From NCBI GenBank assembly GCA_949298505.1, contig CASFWW010000035.1:1-51255 (forward strand): a stretch of 51,255 nt of DNA, given 5' to 3'. The translations under genes were made by a program, and so were the position numbers. The notes beneath the pieces were generated by a model that was not told where the DNA came from, did not search any database, and saw only the letters and a program-made list of their open reading frames with translations. The first letter of the stretch is position 1; every line of letters starts with the position of its first letter. Positions 15,292 through 23,415 of the stretch are shown here, piece by piece. The stretch is from Ornithoclostridium sp949298505 (lineage in GTDB: Bacteria; Bacillota; Clostridia; Christensenellales; UBA3700).

Positions 15292-16782
15292 ATGGCAATA
15301 AAGGGCATTGTTACAAAAAGACTATACGTAAAATTCACAAGGTGCCTCAGGTCGGCAAGATACGAAGCGAATTTTCCCGGAGAAGCGGAACTCAGCCTGA
15401 CGGTCAGGCAGAGGATAGCCGAATCGGCAGAACTTTCGCGCCTTTCGCGCGCGCTTTTCCCGGGCGGTGAAGAAGTCGGAAGCAAGGCGGAAGATTACCA
15501 GACTCTGACCGCGCTGTCTCAGAAGACGTGCAATCTGCTCGCGCAGGGTAAAACGGTTTACGACGGCGTGATCCTTGCAAAGAATTTCAGCTGTGATTTC
15601 GACATTGCCGTTCCTCAGGAAGAGGGCGTGAATTTTTATGTCGTAAAATGCGCCACTGCGCCTTCGGAAAATTATATCAGGGAACTTGCCTATCTCGCTC
15701 ACGTCGCAAAGCTCAAAGGACTGAAAACGGGGAAGATCTCTCTGATCGTGACCGACCAGAACTATACGCGAGGCAAGCAGATCAAGGAATCTGCGTTGCT
15801 GAGAAAGATAGATCTGACAAAAAGGGTGTCGCGTTACGCTGAAAAAGTCGCGCGCAACTGCGACGAACTCGCGCTTTTCGTTCAGAAAAGCGATATGCCC
15901 GAAGCCGGACTCTGCAACAACTGCGAGAGGCAGTTCGGGTGCGAGTACTTCACCGCGTGTTTCGGCAAATGGCTGGACAAGCCGTCGCTTTTTACGATAC
16001 ACGGCGTGGATTCCGCGACGCGTTACAAGCTTTACGCCGACGGGATAATCTCTATGGATGATCTCAGGAAAAACACCGGGCTTCTGAAACCCAAGGTCGT
16101 CAATCTGATAAAGGCGTATGACGAAAAAGCGGTCATCGTGAACAAGAAGGAACTTCAGAAATTCCTTTCCGGGCTGTGGTATCCGCTTTGTTTCCTTGAC
16201 TTCGAGTCGCTTCAGTCGTGCATACCCCGTTACCGCGGCGTAAGACCTCTGGAAACGGTTGCTTTCCAGTATTCTCTGCACGTGATAGAAAAAGAGGGAG
16301 ACGCTCCCGTTCATTACGGGTATATTGCTAAAGACGGAGAGGACGCGCGCGAAAAGATCGCGAAAAGGCTTGCCGACGAGATCCCGCAGAACGCCTGCAT
16401 ACTCGCTTTCGGCAAATTCCTGGAGTGTAAGGTGCTGGGTCAGCTTGCGCAGATGTTCCCCGAAGCGCGCACGAAGCTTTCGACAGCGAGGAATAACGTG
16501 CGCGATATAGGCGCGATTTTCGCAAACGACGCCGTGTATTACGGCGAGTCTCTCGGTTCGCGTTCGCTCAAGACGATATACAGATGCGTGGATCCGGACG
16601 GCGCTCACGGCTACGAGGTCGGCGCAGTGCACAACGGCGCGGACGCGATGGCGACCTACCTGATGTTCCCGTATATGTCCGAGCAGGAGAGAGAGGAGAG
16701 AAGAAAGGCGCTGTGGGAGTACTGCAAACTTGACACGCTCTCTATGATCACGATACTCGAAGATATAAAGAAAAGAGTATAA
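15292..16782 (+). CDS. DUF2779 protein: RecB/Cas4-like nuclease plus DnaQ-like exonuclease
   Basis: The N-terminal half of this 496-residue protein looks like a PD-(D/E)XK nuclease of RecB/Cas4 type: YDGVILAKNF, DFDIAVPQEEGVNFYVVKCA with D and V-x-K at about 110-125, and a cysteine set CNNCERQFGCEYFTACF at 206-222 that could hold an iron-sulfur cluster. The C-terminal half is DUF2779, an RNase H-fold exonuclease: CFLDFESL at about 304 (D-x-E), AFQYSLHV, NACILAFG, HNGADAMATYLMF and EYCKLDTLSMI carrying the later acidic residues. The fold assignment is from motifs; the biological job is unknown. The gene is expressed from a leaderless-type promoter. Confidence 0.85.
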   Translation: MAIKGIVTKRLYVKFTRCLRSARYEANFPGEAELSLTVRQRIAESAELSRLSRALFPGGEEVGSKAEDYQTLTALSQKTCNLLAQGKTVYDGVILAKNFSCDFDIAVPQEEGVNFYVVKCATAPSENYIRELAYLAHVAKLKGLKTGKISLIVTDQNYTRGKQIKESALLRKIDLTKRVSRYAEKVARNCDELALFVQKSDMPEAGLCNNCERQFGCEYFTACFGKWLDKPSLFTIHGVDSATRYKLYADGIISMDDLRKNTGLLKPKVVNLIKAYDEKAVIVNKKELQKFLSGLWYPLCFLDFESLQSCIPRYRGVRPLETVAFQYSLHVIEKEGDAPVHYGYIAKDGEDAREKIAKRLADEIPQNACILAFGKFLECKVLGQLAQMFPEARTKLSTARNNVRDIGAIFANDAVYYGESLGSRSLKTIYRCVDPDGAHGYEVGAVHNGADAMATYLMFPYMSEQEREERRKALWEYCKLDTLSMITILEDIKKRV

Positions 16783-16830
16783 ATTTTCGTACCCGTGTAG
16801 GTAAAACGCATTTATTTGGCTGAGGTGCAG

Positions 16831-17892
16831 ATGAAATATCTGATTGCGGTAAGGGAAAAAGAACTGTTTCGGGATTATCTGTGCGAAGAATCCGAGTTCT
16901 TGTCGCTGGCGTCTTTCTCGGACAAGGACAAGGATAGGATATACGATCTTCTGCTAAGGCAGTTTCTGACCGAAAACCCGAAATACTCTGAAAACGACGG
17001 CGTGCTGAAGTGGTTTTACACCGGCGCGCTGGGCGATGACGGAATTATATATATCGTCGATTTCGGGAAAAGAAGATTTTCTGAATACGGAACAATGTCT
17101 GAGTCAAAATTCAGAAAAGCCGTATCTATGCAGGAACGCGAAATCAAAAAGTTTGCCGACAAAGCGCGTTACATAAAAAGCGCTTACGACAAAAGCGCGA
17201 TAGTCCGCAAAAGGACGTTTATCCCGGGGTATAAAAAGAGTTTGTTTATCGACGCGGAAAGCGGAGCGGAGATCCCTTTCAGAATAAAGGAATGCAAAGG
17301 AAAAGGGAAAAGACCTTTGCTCGTGTATCTTCACGGTGCAGGTTGTATCGGGGGCGACAACGTAAAGCCGCTTCTTGAATTCGTGAGCGTCGGAATAAAT
17401 CTTAAAGAAGATTGTTTTGTTCTTATCCCTCAATGCGGCAATTTAAAATTCGACAATCTTGGCACGATAAACGTTTTTTCAGCGGCGGTCGTACGTCTCG
17501 TCGAAAAGCTGGCGCAGACCTACCCGATAGATACCGACAGGATATACGTCACAGGCATATCGTACGGCGGCGCGTGCGCATGGTATTCGGTTTACAACAA
17601 TCCCGGCTTTTACGCGGCGGCGATACCTCTGATGGGGTATTTTCCGGACGCGGATTCAGAGACGTTCGACCCGTCGGCGTTCAGCGGCGCAAAGATATGG
17701 ATCGGGCACGCCGCCGACGACAGCATAGTGCCGGCAGACAGCGACGCGACCGCATACAAAAAGTTGAAGGACGTATGCGATATAAAGTTCAGCCTGTATC
17801 CTGACGGCGGACATAAGATGATGAAAAAGTTTTATAGAGAAGAAAAGTGGCAGGAATGGCTGTTTTTGCAGAAAAAGAAGGGAAGAGACTGA
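16831..17892 (+). CDS. Alpha/beta-hydrolase (esterase/peptidase-like)
   Basis: The enzyme has 353 residues. The C-terminal 220 are an alpha/beta-hydrolase: PLLVYLHGAGCIGGDN (oxyanion hole), nucleophile Ser in VTGISYGGACAWYS, Asp in IGHAADDSIVP and His in YPDGGHKMMKKF. This resembles feruloyl-esterase-like or prolyl-oligopeptidase-type phospholipase/carboxylesterase proteins. The N-terminal ~130 residues are not recognised. No signal peptide is seen. The ATG at 16831 has GAGGTG just upstream; a TTG at 16816 is unlikely. It follows the DUF2779 gene by 48 bp without a terminator, so co-transcription is plausible. Substrate unknown. Confidence 0.82.
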   Translation: MKYLIAVREKELFRDYLCEESEFLSLASFSDKDKDRIYDLLLRQFLTENPKYSENDGVLKWFYTGALGDDGIIYIVDFGKRRFSEYGTMSESKFRKAVSMQEREIKKFADKARYIKSAYDKSAIVRKRTFIPGYKKSLFIDAESGAEIPFRIKECKGKGKRPLLVYLHGAGCIGGDNVKPLLEFVSVGINLKEDCFVLIPQCGNLKFDNLGTINVFSAAVVRLVEKLAQTYPIDTDRIYVTGISYGGACAWYSVYNNPGFYAAAIPLMGYFPDADSETFDPSAFSGAKIWIGHAADDSIVPADSDATAYKKLKDVCDIKFSLYPDGGHKMMKKFYREEKWQEWLFLQKKKGRD

Positions 17893-17954
17893 CCGTCTGC
17901 CGTGATTTCAATCCGGGAAACCGAGGCGATATAAGGCATTAAAAAGGGAATACA

Positions 17955-17988
17955 AAAACGGCTCCGGGTTTTGCGAAGCCGTTTTTTT
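17955..17988. terminator. Bidirectional terminator
   Basis: AAAACGGCT and AGCCGTTTTTTT flank a 13-base loop; A-run and T-run serve the esterase (plus) and the ABC ATPase remnant (minus). Confidence 0.8.
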
Positions 17989-18019
17989 ATTCGTCATATC
18001 AGGTTGAATATCCGGGTAT

Positions 18020-18830
18020 TTAAAGCACTTTTAACAAAAATTCTTTTAGTCTGTCGTTTTTCGGGTTCGAGAAAAGCTCCTTGGGCGGCGCGTCCTCTTT
18101 TATTTGACCTTCGTCTATGAAAAGAACGCGGGTCGCGACCTCTCTCGCGAAGCCCATTTCGTGAGTTACGATGACCATGGTCATGCCTTCGTCGGCAAGC
18201 TGCTTTATTACCTGCAGCACTTCGCCGACCATTTCGGGATCAAGCGCGGAGGTCGGCTCGTCGAAAAGCATGATATGCGGATTCATCGCCGGCGCGCGGA
18301 CAATCGCAATACGCTGTTTCTGACCGCCCGAAAGAGTCGCGGGGTAGACGTAAGCTTTGTCTTTAAGTCCTACGCGTTCGAGCAGTTCGAAAGCCTGCTT
18401 GCGAGCGTTCTCTATTGTCTCCAGCTTATGGGGAAGGGTGAGCAATCGTGCTTCGGCATCTTTGTCTCCCTTTTTCGCCGCGGCTTTAAGAGCTTTTTTT
18501 GAGCCTTTGCTTCCATGATACCCGTCTTTACGGCGCTAAGGTTATGTTGTCGATGACGCTGAGGTTGTTGAACAGGTTGAAATGCTGAAACACCATGCCT
18601 GTCATGCGGCGGTGAGCGTCGACGGTCTTATCCATCTTTTTTATGAACTTTTTATGACGGGAAAGTGCAGCCGCGGTCACTTCGCGTTGAGCGGCGATAT
18701 CCGCTTTCATCTCGGCGATCTTAGAGTCGTCGAGAGAACTTTTCACGACCGTTTTGCGCTGTTTTATCCCGTCTTTGACGCTCTTTATCTCGGCTTTGAC
18801 GCTTTCTTTTTCATAAAAAATACTTCTTGC
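18020..18830 (-). pseudogene. Decayed amino-acid ABC transporter ATPase (GlnQ-like), no Walker A
   Basis: The C-terminal part is a normal polar-amino-acid ABC ATPase: ATLSGGQKQRIAIVRAPAMNP, DEPTSALDPEMVGEVL, VIVTHEMGFA. An upstream part reads GMVFQHFNLFNNLSVIDNITLAP, the Q-loop region. The two are out of frame: one base is missing after ITLAP at about 18531, and one in a run of seven A at about 18507. The N-terminal ~60 residues with the Walker A motif are absent, replaced by a lysine-rich stretch (KAEIKSVKDGIKQRK). A second Lys/Ala-rich insert sits between the Q-loop and signature regions. No permease or binding protein is next to it. It cannot make a working ATPase as it stands. Confidence 0.85.
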
Positions 18831-19050
18831 GCGCAGAAATATCTTTAACGCGTGAATACATTACAGACCGCTTCGCATATTTATGCAACAAATAGGTTGA
18901 AAAAAATAGTAATTTTACATAAGTCAGCTGATTTTGATAACAATTAGTCATCTTTATGCAAATATGCATGAATAATCTGTTGCAAAAGTATGATAAATGT
19001 AAAAAATTATACAAATGAGGCAGATTATGTCACAATTCGTTGTTAAAAGT

Positions 19051-19079
19051 TTGACAAAATTTTGCTCTATACTTATAAT
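19051..19079 (+). promoter_or_regulatory. Perfect consensus promoter of the SDR gene
   Basis: TTGACA (19051-19056), 17-bp spacer, TATAAT (19074-19079). The preceding ~200 bp (18831-19050) are AT-rich, with a TATGCAAATATGCAT-type repeat and no gene. Confidence 0.85.
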
Positions 19080-19127
19080 TAATATATTGTCCGACGAAAG
19101 TCGGTATGTGTGGACGGAGGTTTTGTT

Positions 19128-19940
19128 ATGAAATATGCAGTGTTTACAGGCGTTACCGGCGGTCTCGGCGGCGCCGTCGCGAGAGAGATGACGAAAACCG
19201 GATGGACGGTGTTCGCGCTCGGAAGAAACAAGAAGGAACTTGAAGAACTTTCAAAGATCGAGAACATGATCCCGATGTCCTGCGACGTCGTGATCCAGGA
19301 AGATCTTGACAGGGCGAAAGAGGAGATCCTCAAAGTTACCGATAAACTCGACGCGGTGATCAACTTTGCCGGATATCAGAAGATGTGTTCGATGATCGAG
19401 GGCGATTGCGTGGATCTTATCGAAAAGAGCCTGAAGATCAACGTAATGGGCATGGTCAGGGTAAACCGTACGTTTATTGATATGATAATGAAGGGCAAAG
19501 GCAGGATAGTCAACTGCGGTTCGGAATGCGGATATCTCACTCCGCAGCCGTTCAACGGTCCTTACACGATGTCTAAATACGCGGTAGACGCATATTGCGA
19601 CAGCCTCAGAAGAGAGCTGATGTTCGTAGGCGTCCCCGTTATCCAGATAGTTCCCGGTTCTTTCAAAACGCGAATGCACGACAGCGCTTCCGCCTCTTTC
19701 CAGGCGCTTTATGACGGCACTGAACTGTATAAAGACATATTGGGAAAGATGAAGCCGATAATGGAGCACGAGCTTAAAAACGCTCACGACCCCAAGCATC
19801 TGATCAAAGCGACGATGAAGGCGCTCAACAAGAAGCACCCCAAAGCGCGTTACAGGGTAAAGAACAGCGGTATGCTGAGAATGCTGGAAATATTCCCGCA
19901 TCAGTTGCTTGACTGGGCATACAGAGTATTCCTTGGTTAG
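19128..19940 (+). CDS. Short-chain dehydrogenase/reductase
   Basis: A 270-residue classical SDR oxidoreductase. The dinucleotide loop is TGVTGGLGGAVAREM at residues 7-21, DVVIQED follows, then INFAGYQ (NAG-like motif) at about 84, catalytic Ser in VNCGSECGY, and Y-x-x-x-K in PYTMSKYAVDAYCDSLRREL. The C-terminus (MLRMLEIFPHQLLDWAYRVFLG) resembles SDRs acting on lipid or sterol-like substrates, but the substrate is unknown. The ATG at 19128 has GGAGG seven bases upstream. It is a single gene between a perfect promoter and a strong terminator, suggesting high constitutive expression. Confidence 0.9.
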   Translation: MKYAVFTGVTGGLGGAVAREMTKTGWTVFALGRNKKELEELSKIENMIPMSCDVVIQEDLDRAKEEILKVTDKLDAVINFAGYQKMCSMIEGDCVDLIEKSLKINVMGMVRVNRTFIDMIMKGKGRIVNCGSECGYLTPQPFNGPYTMSKYAVDAYCDSLRRELMFVGVPVIQIVPGSFKTRMHDSASASFQALYDGTELYKDILGKMKPIMEHELKNAHDPKHLIKATMKALNKKHPKARYRVKNSGMLRMLEIFPHQLLDWAYRVFLG

Positions 19941-19949
19941 TACATAACG

Positions 19950-19977
19950 CCGATCCCGAAAGGGGTCGGTTTTTTTA
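19950..19977 (+). terminator. Terminator of the SDR gene
   Basis: CCGATCCC, GAAA loop, GGGGTCGG and seven T. Confidence 0.9.
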
Positions 19978-20314
19978 TGCCCGACGTAAAGTTAAAAGCA
20001 ATACCGAAGGAATTATCGTCAAGCGGATCGAGAAACGTTTATCGATGCAAAAAGAGAAATCGTTTATAAAAAGAGAAGTCGTTTCATTGCCGCGTCGTTT
20101 ATTATTGTTTGCCGCTCAGTCTGAACGCGTCTTTTTGCCGTAAGACAGACAAAACACGTATTCCGACGGCAAAACGCCTTTTTGCAAGCTTATATCCGTA
20201 AAAACTTTTAAGCCGCACCGCTTTGTATTATATATCGGACGCGTAAACGCGACATTTACGGATAAGACTATATCAAAGCCTTTTATACTGTTTGATAAAT
20301 TTAAGTTATTTTTA
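19978..20314. other. Gene-free stretch with short repeats
   Basis: No credible gene is seen. Four short related repeats occur: GAGAAACGTTTAT at 20030, GAGAAATCGTTTATAAAAA at 20054, GAGAAGTCGTTTCATT at 20073 and GTCGTTTATTATT at about 20094. Their role is unknown. A frame on the minus strand (20116-20445) lacks a ribosome site and family resemblance. Confidence 0.5.
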
Positions 20315-20343
20315 TTGATTTTTATTCCCAGATGTGATATCAT
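20293..20343 (+). promoter_or_regulatory. Upstream promoter of nfeD-floA with a shared 26-bp element
   Basis: TTGATT (20315-20320), 17-bp spacer with TG at 20335, TATCAT (20338-20343). The 26 bp at 20293-20318 differ from 14337-14362, just upstream of the repeat-RNA promoter, at only about two positions. Confidence 0.55.
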
Positions 20344-20396
20344 GTGATAAAAGAGGCGGATATTCTGCATCGTACGCACGCAGGAAACTCTTCCTC

Positions 20397-20422
20397 GTAT
20401 GCGCGCGTCAACGCGCGCATAC
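20397..20422. repeat. 26-bp near-perfect palindrome (12-bp arms)
   Basis: GTATGCGCGCGT and ACGCGCGCATAC are separated by CA. There is no T-run, so it is not an obvious terminator. It lies in the leader expected from the promoter at 20315. Confidence 0.7.
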
Positions 20423-20438
20423 AGAAAAACGGCGGCTA

Positions 20439-20467
20439 TTGACAAGGTAATCGCCTTAATGTATTAT
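20439..20467 (+). promoter_or_regulatory. Proximal promoter of nfeD-floA
   Basis: TTGACA (20439-20444), 17-bp spacer, TATTAT (20462-20467); an overlapping TATAAT lies at 20465-20470. Confidence 0.6.
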
Positions 20468-20514
20468 AATATTATGATATCGCGCGAGGGCGCGCGGTAC
20501 GGAGGTAATAAAAA

Positions 20515-21048
20515 ATGACTTTCTGGCAAGAATTCGCCTTGGTATTTTCAGAGATAGGCTGGGCGGCGGCGATATGTCTCATCGTGGGACTTATCTTTAT
20601 CGTCGTGGAAATTTTTCAGCCGGGATTCGGGTTCTTCGGCATTACCGGCTCGGTGCTGGTGATAGTCGGCATAGTTATCCGCGTCTACAATCACGGCGGC
20701 GGCAATCCCATCATTCAGCTGTTCATATTACTGGCGGTGGTGATGCTGGTGCTCGTGGCGGCGTTCACGTGTATGGTGTTCTCAATGAAGCGCGGATATC
20801 TTTCGCGCACGGGTTTCGTCAATAAGGATACGGCGGTGTCGGTCGGTCATACGGCAGGCACGGCGGATTACGACGGTCTCGTAGGGAAAGAGGGAGTGAC
20901 GCTGTGCGCTCTGCGCCCGGCGGGAAGCGTTAAGATAGACGACAAGATTTACGATGTCGTATCCAACGCGATGTTTATAGCTAAAGACTGCAAGGTCGTC
21001 GTCGATTACGTCGAAGGCGGCAAAATTGTGGTTAAAATAAAAGAATAG
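20515..21048 (+). CDS. NfeD-like membrane protein
   Basis: This 177-residue protein matches the short NfeD class: membrane segments at about 16-36 and 40-57 (LIVGLIFIVVEIFQPGFGFFGITGSVLVIVGI) and 65-88. A soluble OB-fold domain with GLVGKEGVTLCALRPAGSVKIDDKIYDVV and IAKDCKVVVDYVEGGKIVVK follows at 120-175. NfeD proteins partner with flotillins; here the floA gene follows after 19 bp. GGAGGTAATAAAAA precedes the ATG. No protease domain is present, as usual for this short form. Confidence 0.9.
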   Translation: MTFWQEFALVFSEIGWAAAICLIVGLIFIVVEIFQPGFGFFGITGSVLVIVGIVIRVYNHGGGNPIIQLFILLAVVMLVLVAAFTCMVFSMKRGYLSRTGFVNKDTAVSVGHTAGTADYDGLVGKEGVTLCALRPAGSVKIDDKIYDVVSNAMFIAKDCKVVVDYVEGGKIVVKIKE

Positions 21049-21067
21049 GTTTGGAGGAAACAATAAA

Positions 21068-22087
21068 ATGTTAACACTTCTGGCAATGAGCGCGGGCTCT
21101 ATCACGGCGATCATTATAGCTGTCGTCGTCGTTCTGGTACTGCTCGCAGTAATACTCGGAGTACTGCCGATCAGGATATGGTTCAGGGCGCTCGTTTCGG
21201 GCGTCAAAGTCTCTATGGCAAGACTTATCGGTATGAAGTGGAGAGGAGTCAAGGTCGCGACGATCGTCGACGCGTATATCAGCGCGATGAAAGCTGGGCT
21301 TGACGTCACCATAGACGAACTCGAAACGCACGTCCTCGCAAAAGGAGACGCAATAAAGGTCGTAAACGCTCTTATAAGCGCGCACAGCGCGAATATCCAG
21401 CTCGCTCCCGAAACGGCGAGAGCTATCGACCTCGCCGGCAGAGACGTGCTGAACGCGGTCAAAGTTTCGGTCAATCCCAAGGTCATCGAGACCCCGGGCA
21501 TTTCAGCGATAGCCAAGGACGGCATTGAGCTCAGAGTCAAAGCGAGAGTCACCGTCCGTGCGAATATCACTCGTCTTATCGGCGGCGCGGGCGAAGATAC
21601 GATCATCGCGAGAATAGGCGAAGGCATCGTCACTACGGTCGGTTCTGCGGACAGCCATAAGGACGTCCTCGAAAATCCCGATCAGATATCCAAGACCGTC
21701 CTTAATAAAGGTCTCGACAACGGCACCGCGTTCGAAATACTTTCGATAGATATCGCGGATATCGACGTCGGCAGGAACATAGGCGCTCAGCTTCAGATGG
21801 ATCAGGCTGAGGCAGACAAGAGAATAGCTGAAGCAAAGGCGGAAGAGCGCCGCGCAATGGCGGTCGCGCTGGAACAGGAAATGAAGGCGAAATCGCAGGA
21901 GATGAGAGCAAACGTTATCGCTGCGGAAGCAGAAGTGCCCAAGGCGATGGCAGCGGCTCTGAGAGAAGGCAAGATAGGCGTGCTCGACTATTATAAGATG
22001 CAGAACATCCAGGCAGACACCGCGATGAGGAACTCTCTCGTTGCGGGGACAGAGGCTCCCTCTGACGGCGGAAAGAAGAAGAAATGA
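21068..22087 (+). CDS. floA: Flotillin-like protein FloA
   Basis: A 339-residue membrane scaffold protein of functional membrane microdomains. One hydrophobic anchor at residues 12-32 is followed by FRALVSGVKVSMARLIGMKWRGVK and the SPFH region (TVRANITRLIGGAGEDTIIARIGEGIVTTVGS). A long Ala/Glu/Lys coiled coil (QAEADKRIAEAKAEERRAMA) leads to LDYYKMQNIQADTAMRNSL. The sequence is close to Bacillus YqfA/FloA throughout. It is preceded by nfeD and overlaps the next gene by ATGA. A GGAGG site precedes the ATG. Confidence 0.95.
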   Translation: MLTLLAMSAGSITAIIIAVVVVLVLLAVILGVLPIRIWFRALVSGVKVSMARLIGMKWRGVKVATIVDAYISAMKAGLDVTIDELETHVLAKGDAIKVVNALISAHSANIQLAPETARAIDLAGRDVLNAVKVSVNPKVIETPGISAIAKDGIELRVKARVTVRANITRLIGGAGEDTIIARIGEGIVTTVGSADSHKDVLENPDQISKTVLNKGLDNGTAFEILSIDIADIDVGRNIGAQLQMDQAEADKRIAEAKAEERRAMAVALEQEMKAKSQEMRANVIAAEAEVPKAMAAALREGKIGVLDYYKMQNIQADTAMRNSLVAGTEAPSDGGKKKK

Positions 22088-22632
22088 CGCTGAGCACTTT
22101 CATCCCGATATTCGTCGCTTTTATCGTGATCTTTTTCTCGGTCATGATAAGCGCTACGATAAAGTCGGAAAAAAAGAAGAGAAACAATCCGACCGCGAGC
22201 GCGCAGAAGGCGCGCCCGCGGCTTGACGACGACGCGGGAGACCCTTTCGTTGAGAGCGTCGCGCCCGAGAAGAAAAATCAGGTCAGGAAGTACGTTCAGC
22301 CTGCCCGTACCGTCGCCGGTACCGACCTTGTAGAAAACCGTCCCGGAGTGCGCACGTCCGCCGAGGTCGTCGGCGTAACGCGCTCTCACCACGACGAGCA
22401 TTGCGACGTGGACTCTCACGAGGACGAGGACTTGTACATTGTCGAAAAGGTGCCCGTTTCGGGCAGCATAGGCGGCGCGAGCGACGAAGGCTGCGCCGAG
22501 CATTACAACCTGCGCTTCGTCAAGATAGACGAACCGGAGACCGGCGGAGGAAAGATCGCGATAGATCCGGACGACGTAAGAAAAGCAATAATCTTAGGAG
22601 AAGTGATCAACGATCCGGCGTATAAGAAGTAA
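22084..22632 (+). CDS. Unknown single-pass membrane protein of the floA operon
   Basis: Not recognised. The 182-residue product starts with one membrane segment (STFIPIFVAFIVIFFSVMIS, residues 4-23) and a basic patch (KSEKKKRNNP), giving a likely Nout-Cin anchor. The rest is a soluble, charged and probably partly disordered domain with a His/Asp/Glu-rich stretch (HHDEHCDVDSHEDED) that could bind metal. The C-terminus (AIDPDDVRKAIILGEVINDPAYKK) looks ordered. The ATG overlaps the floA stop (ATGA), so the two are translationally coupled. The position suggests a role with FloA/NfeD; that is inference. Confidence 0.8.
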   Translation: MTLSTFIPIFVAFIVIFFSVMISATIKSEKKKRNNPTASAQKARPRLDDDAGDPFVESVAPEKKNQVRKYVQPARTVAGTDLVENRPGVRTSAEVVGVTRSHHDEHCDVDSHEDEDLYIVEKVPVSGSIGGASDEGCAEHYNLRFVKIDEPETGGGKIAIDPDDVRKAIILGEVINDPAYKK

Positions 22633-22653
22633 GACGTTAAAACGCAGATCCGA

Positions 22654-22678
22654 GGAGACGGAAGTCTCCTTTTTTTTG
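22654..22678 (+). terminator. Terminator of the nfeD-floA operon
   Basis: GGAGAC, GGAA loop, GTCTCC and nine T. Confidence 0.88.
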
Positions 22679-22744
22679 TTTAAAATGAGAGTACGGACGG
22701 GAGTGGAATCGGGAACGCGGCTCCCGTGCCGGCAATATTTATTC

Positions 22745-22773
22745 TTGACGACTATGTACTGCCATAATATAAT
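22745..22773 (+). promoter_or_regulatory. Promoter of the XRE-membrane gene, leaderless type
   Basis: TTGACG (22745-22750), 17-bp spacer, TATAAT (22768-22773); ATG six bases later and no ribosome site. Confidence 0.72.
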
Positions 22774-22779
22774 ATAAAT

Positions 22780-23403
22780 ATGGACAGCATAGGAGAAAAG
22801 ATAAGAGAACTGAGGACAAGCAAGGGGCTGAGCGTTTCCGGACTTGCCAGGGAACTCGACGTGTCGCGCCAGTCGGTTATCAACTGGGAAAAAGGAAAAT
22901 GCGTTCCGTCTCCCGAACTTTTATATTCGCTTTGTAATTTTTTCAATATCGGGATCGAACAACTGATCGGAGCGTCGGCTCCCGTCGCGGAATTGCCGAC
23001 CGTAGACGATACGGACGCGAGCGTATCTTACGACAGAGGTGTCGGAAGAAACGCGAACGGATTGGACGAACTCAAAGTGCAGATCGAACAGATAAACCTG
23101 CGTGCGGCGCAACAGGCGAGGATCAGAAACATTATCGTAGCCTCGATCTTGACAATGATTTGTGCGGCGATCGTCATATGCGCGGCTTATGCGCTTGCGG
23201 TGCTTATCCCTTATCTTGTCAACGTGGCGAAATTCGGTAAAGGTTTTGTGTCTTTGGTGTCATTCAGTTTATCTTCTTCGACAGACATACTTTTGCTTCT
23301 CGGCATAATTGCCGTCATCGTAGCGAGCGGCATGATCGCAGGGCTGATATACGCTAAAAAGCACCCGAAAGTATCGGACGGCGAAAATAAGGATAATTCC
23401 TGA
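22780..23403 (+). CDS. XRE-family HTH regulator with three membrane segments
   Basis: The 207-residue protein has an N-terminal helix-turn-helix (IGEKIRELRTSKGLSVSGLARELDVSRQSVINWEKGKCVPSPELL, residues 4-48). A linker with a short predicted coiled coil (LDELKVQIEQINLRAAQQA) follows, then hydrophobic segments at about 115-145, 150-170 and 175-197. Such membrane-tethered regulators usually sense the envelope. The gene lies just upstream of an ABC permease system and is separated from it by a terminator and three repeated CCGCGGTGTAAAA boxes, so it is a candidate regulator of that system. This is inferred from position. Confidence 0.85.
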   Translation: MDSIGEKIRELRTSKGLSVSGLARELDVSRQSVINWEKGKCVPSPELLYSLCNFFNIGIEQLIGASAPVAELPTVDDTDASVSYDRGVGRNANGLDELKVQIEQINLRAAQQARIRNIIVASILTMICAAIVICAAYALAVLIPYLVNVAKFGKGFVSLVSFSLSSSTDILLLLGIIAVIVASGMIAGLIYAKKHPKVSDGENKDNS

Positions 23404-23415
23404 GAGCCGGTTTCC

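Noticed and set aside
15322..16632. 436-codon minus-strand frame opposite the DUF2779 gene
   Set aside because: It is a shadow of the high-GC third-position coding strand. The plus strand has promoter, motifs and family length.
20116..20445. 109-codon minus-strand frame in the gap before nfeD
   Set aside because: No ribosome site, a TTG start, no family resemblance, and it overlaps two plus-strand promoters and the palindrome.
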